A DNA stretch of 64,000 nt from Streptomyces lydicus (lineage in GTDB: Bacteria > Actinomycetota > Actinomycetes > Streptomycetales > Streptomycetaceae), in assembly GCF_001729485.1 (NCBI RefSeq), contig NZ_CP017157.1, positions 2,418,001 to 2,482,000 of the forward strand. Reading direction: 5' to 3'. Every line of letters starts with the position of its first letter. The first letter of the stretch is position 1. Below are positions 63,391 through 64,000 of this stretch, piece by piece. A program made the position numbers and the translations under genes. The notes beneath the pieces are model-generated. The model did not search any database and was not told where the DNA came from. It worked only from the letters and a program-made list of their open reading frames with translations.

Positions 63391-64000
63391 ATGAGCAACC
63401 ACGTGTCCGCGGGAGCGGCTTCGCAGTCTGTTGTGCGGCCCGATGCCGCCTACTGGGAGGCGGTCGCGGCGACCTACGACGACGATCCCGACCACGGGCT
63501 GCGTGATCCCGTCGTGCGGTCGGCCTGGGCTGAGCGGCTGCGGTCCTGGCTGCCGGCCGGGCCCGCCGACGTCCTCGACCTCGGGTGCGGCACGGGGAGT
63601 CTGGCGCTGCTCGCCGTCGAGCAGGGGCACCGGGTCACCGGCGTCGACCGGGCGGCGGGGATGGTCGAGCGGGCGCGCGCCAAGCTGGCGGGGCGGGAGG
63701 CCGCCTTCGTCGTCGGCGATGCGGCCGAACCCCCGGTGGGGGAGCGGCGGTTCGACGTGGTGCTGGTGCGGCATGTGGTGTGGGCGCTCCCCGACCCGGC
63801 GGCCGCGCTGCGCCGGTGGGCGGGGCTGCTCGTGCCCGGTGGGCGGCTGGTGCTGGTGGAGGGGCGGTGGGGAGAGGCCGAGCCGGTCGGGCTCCGGGCC
63901 GAGGAACTGACCGCGCTGGTACGCCCGTTGGCGGAGTTCGTGGTCCTGGAGGGGCTGTCCGGCGATCCGGCGCTGTGGGGCAAGGAGGTGAGCGACGAGC
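63391..64000 (+). CDS. SAM-dependent methyltransferase (partial, cut by window end)
   Basis: The frame from ATG 63391 stays open to the end of the window (203 codons). Class I methyltransferase motif I is VLDLGCGTGSLALLA, followed by VTGVDRAAGMVERARAKL (post I), FDVVLVRHVVWALPDP (motif II) and LVPGGRLVLVEG. No Shine-Dalgarno is visible except CGGGG close to the ATG, so it may be leaderless. Substrate unknown. Confidence 0.85.
   Translation, partial: MSNHVSAGAASQSVVRPDAAYWEAVAATYDDDPDHGLRDPVVRSAWAERLRSWLPAGPADVLDLGCGTGSLALLAVEQGHRVTGVDRAAGMVERARAKLAGREAAFVVGDAAEPPVGERRFDVVLVRHVVWALPDPAAALRRWAGLLVPGGRLVLVEGRWGEAEPVGLRAEELTALVRPLAEFVVLEGLSGDPALWGKEVSDE

Overview
This is GC-rich (about 72% by eye), gene-dense actinobacterial chromosome, almost certainly Streptomyces. 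The reasons are GTG/TTG starts, four-base start/stop overlaps, streptogrisin-like proteases next to a subtilisin-inhibitor (SSI) gene, a SepF paralogue, LAETG sortase anchoring, and the order pyrG-nudix-ald-parA-scpAB-rluB-aroH-tyrA-cmk-der. No rRNA, CRISPR, intact prophage or insertion sequence was seen.

Bases 1-16.7k are conserved core: the end of pyrG, a Nudix hydrolase, an NB-ARC-like/TPR protein, alanine dehydrogenase, an orphan ParA coupled to a ribbon-helix-helix protein, condensin kleisin genes scpA-scpB and pseudouridine synthase rluB in one overlapping run, an ADP-ribosylglycohydrolase behind a terminator-like hairpin, then aroH-tyrA-cmk-acyltransferase-der. Bases 16.7-30k hold small conserved unknowns, an Rpf-LysM wall hydrolase, a glycosyltransferase pair, a WYL regulator, an I78 inhibitor, lipid and sugar membrane enzymes, an MFS exporter, a glutaryl-CoA-type dehydrogenase and sepF.

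Bases 30.4-41.3k are a divergent locus: a lipoprotein, a GNAT acetyltransferase, a small ORF and an unlisted 23-residue leader peptide on one side; two ABC permeases, a FAD protein, an ATPase, a second lipoprotein, two flavin-dependent monooxygenases and a DUF1684 protein on the other. Its make-up mirrors the Bacillus subtilis ytmI/tcyJKLMN/cmo operon for uptake and N-acetylation-dependent breakdown of S-modified cysteines. The leader peptide fits sulfur-linked control.

Bases 41.3-59.4k: two secreted chymotrypsin-fold proteases, an SPFH protein and an SSI-family inhibitor; a TetR/short-chain-dehydrogenase pair with a clear operator; a YhgE-like membrane protein; an SOS-box-headed dnaE2-imuB pair for mutagenic repair; a PPOX-fold protein; a secreted lipase; a TetR gene facing a decayed SRPBCC gene; an APC transporter divergent from an Lrp regulator; and a wall-anchored copper monooxygenase (AA10).

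Bases 59.4-63.4k form a decaying accessory island: a DUF397 remnant, a low-GC two-gene unit (soluble protein plus four-helix membrane protein) of unknown function, a 3' fragment of a serine tRNA gene (likely attachment-site scar), a frameshifted gene, a flavoprotein tail and a 33-residue peptide ORF with a strong ribosome-binding site. The core resumes with a methyltransferase cut by the window end.
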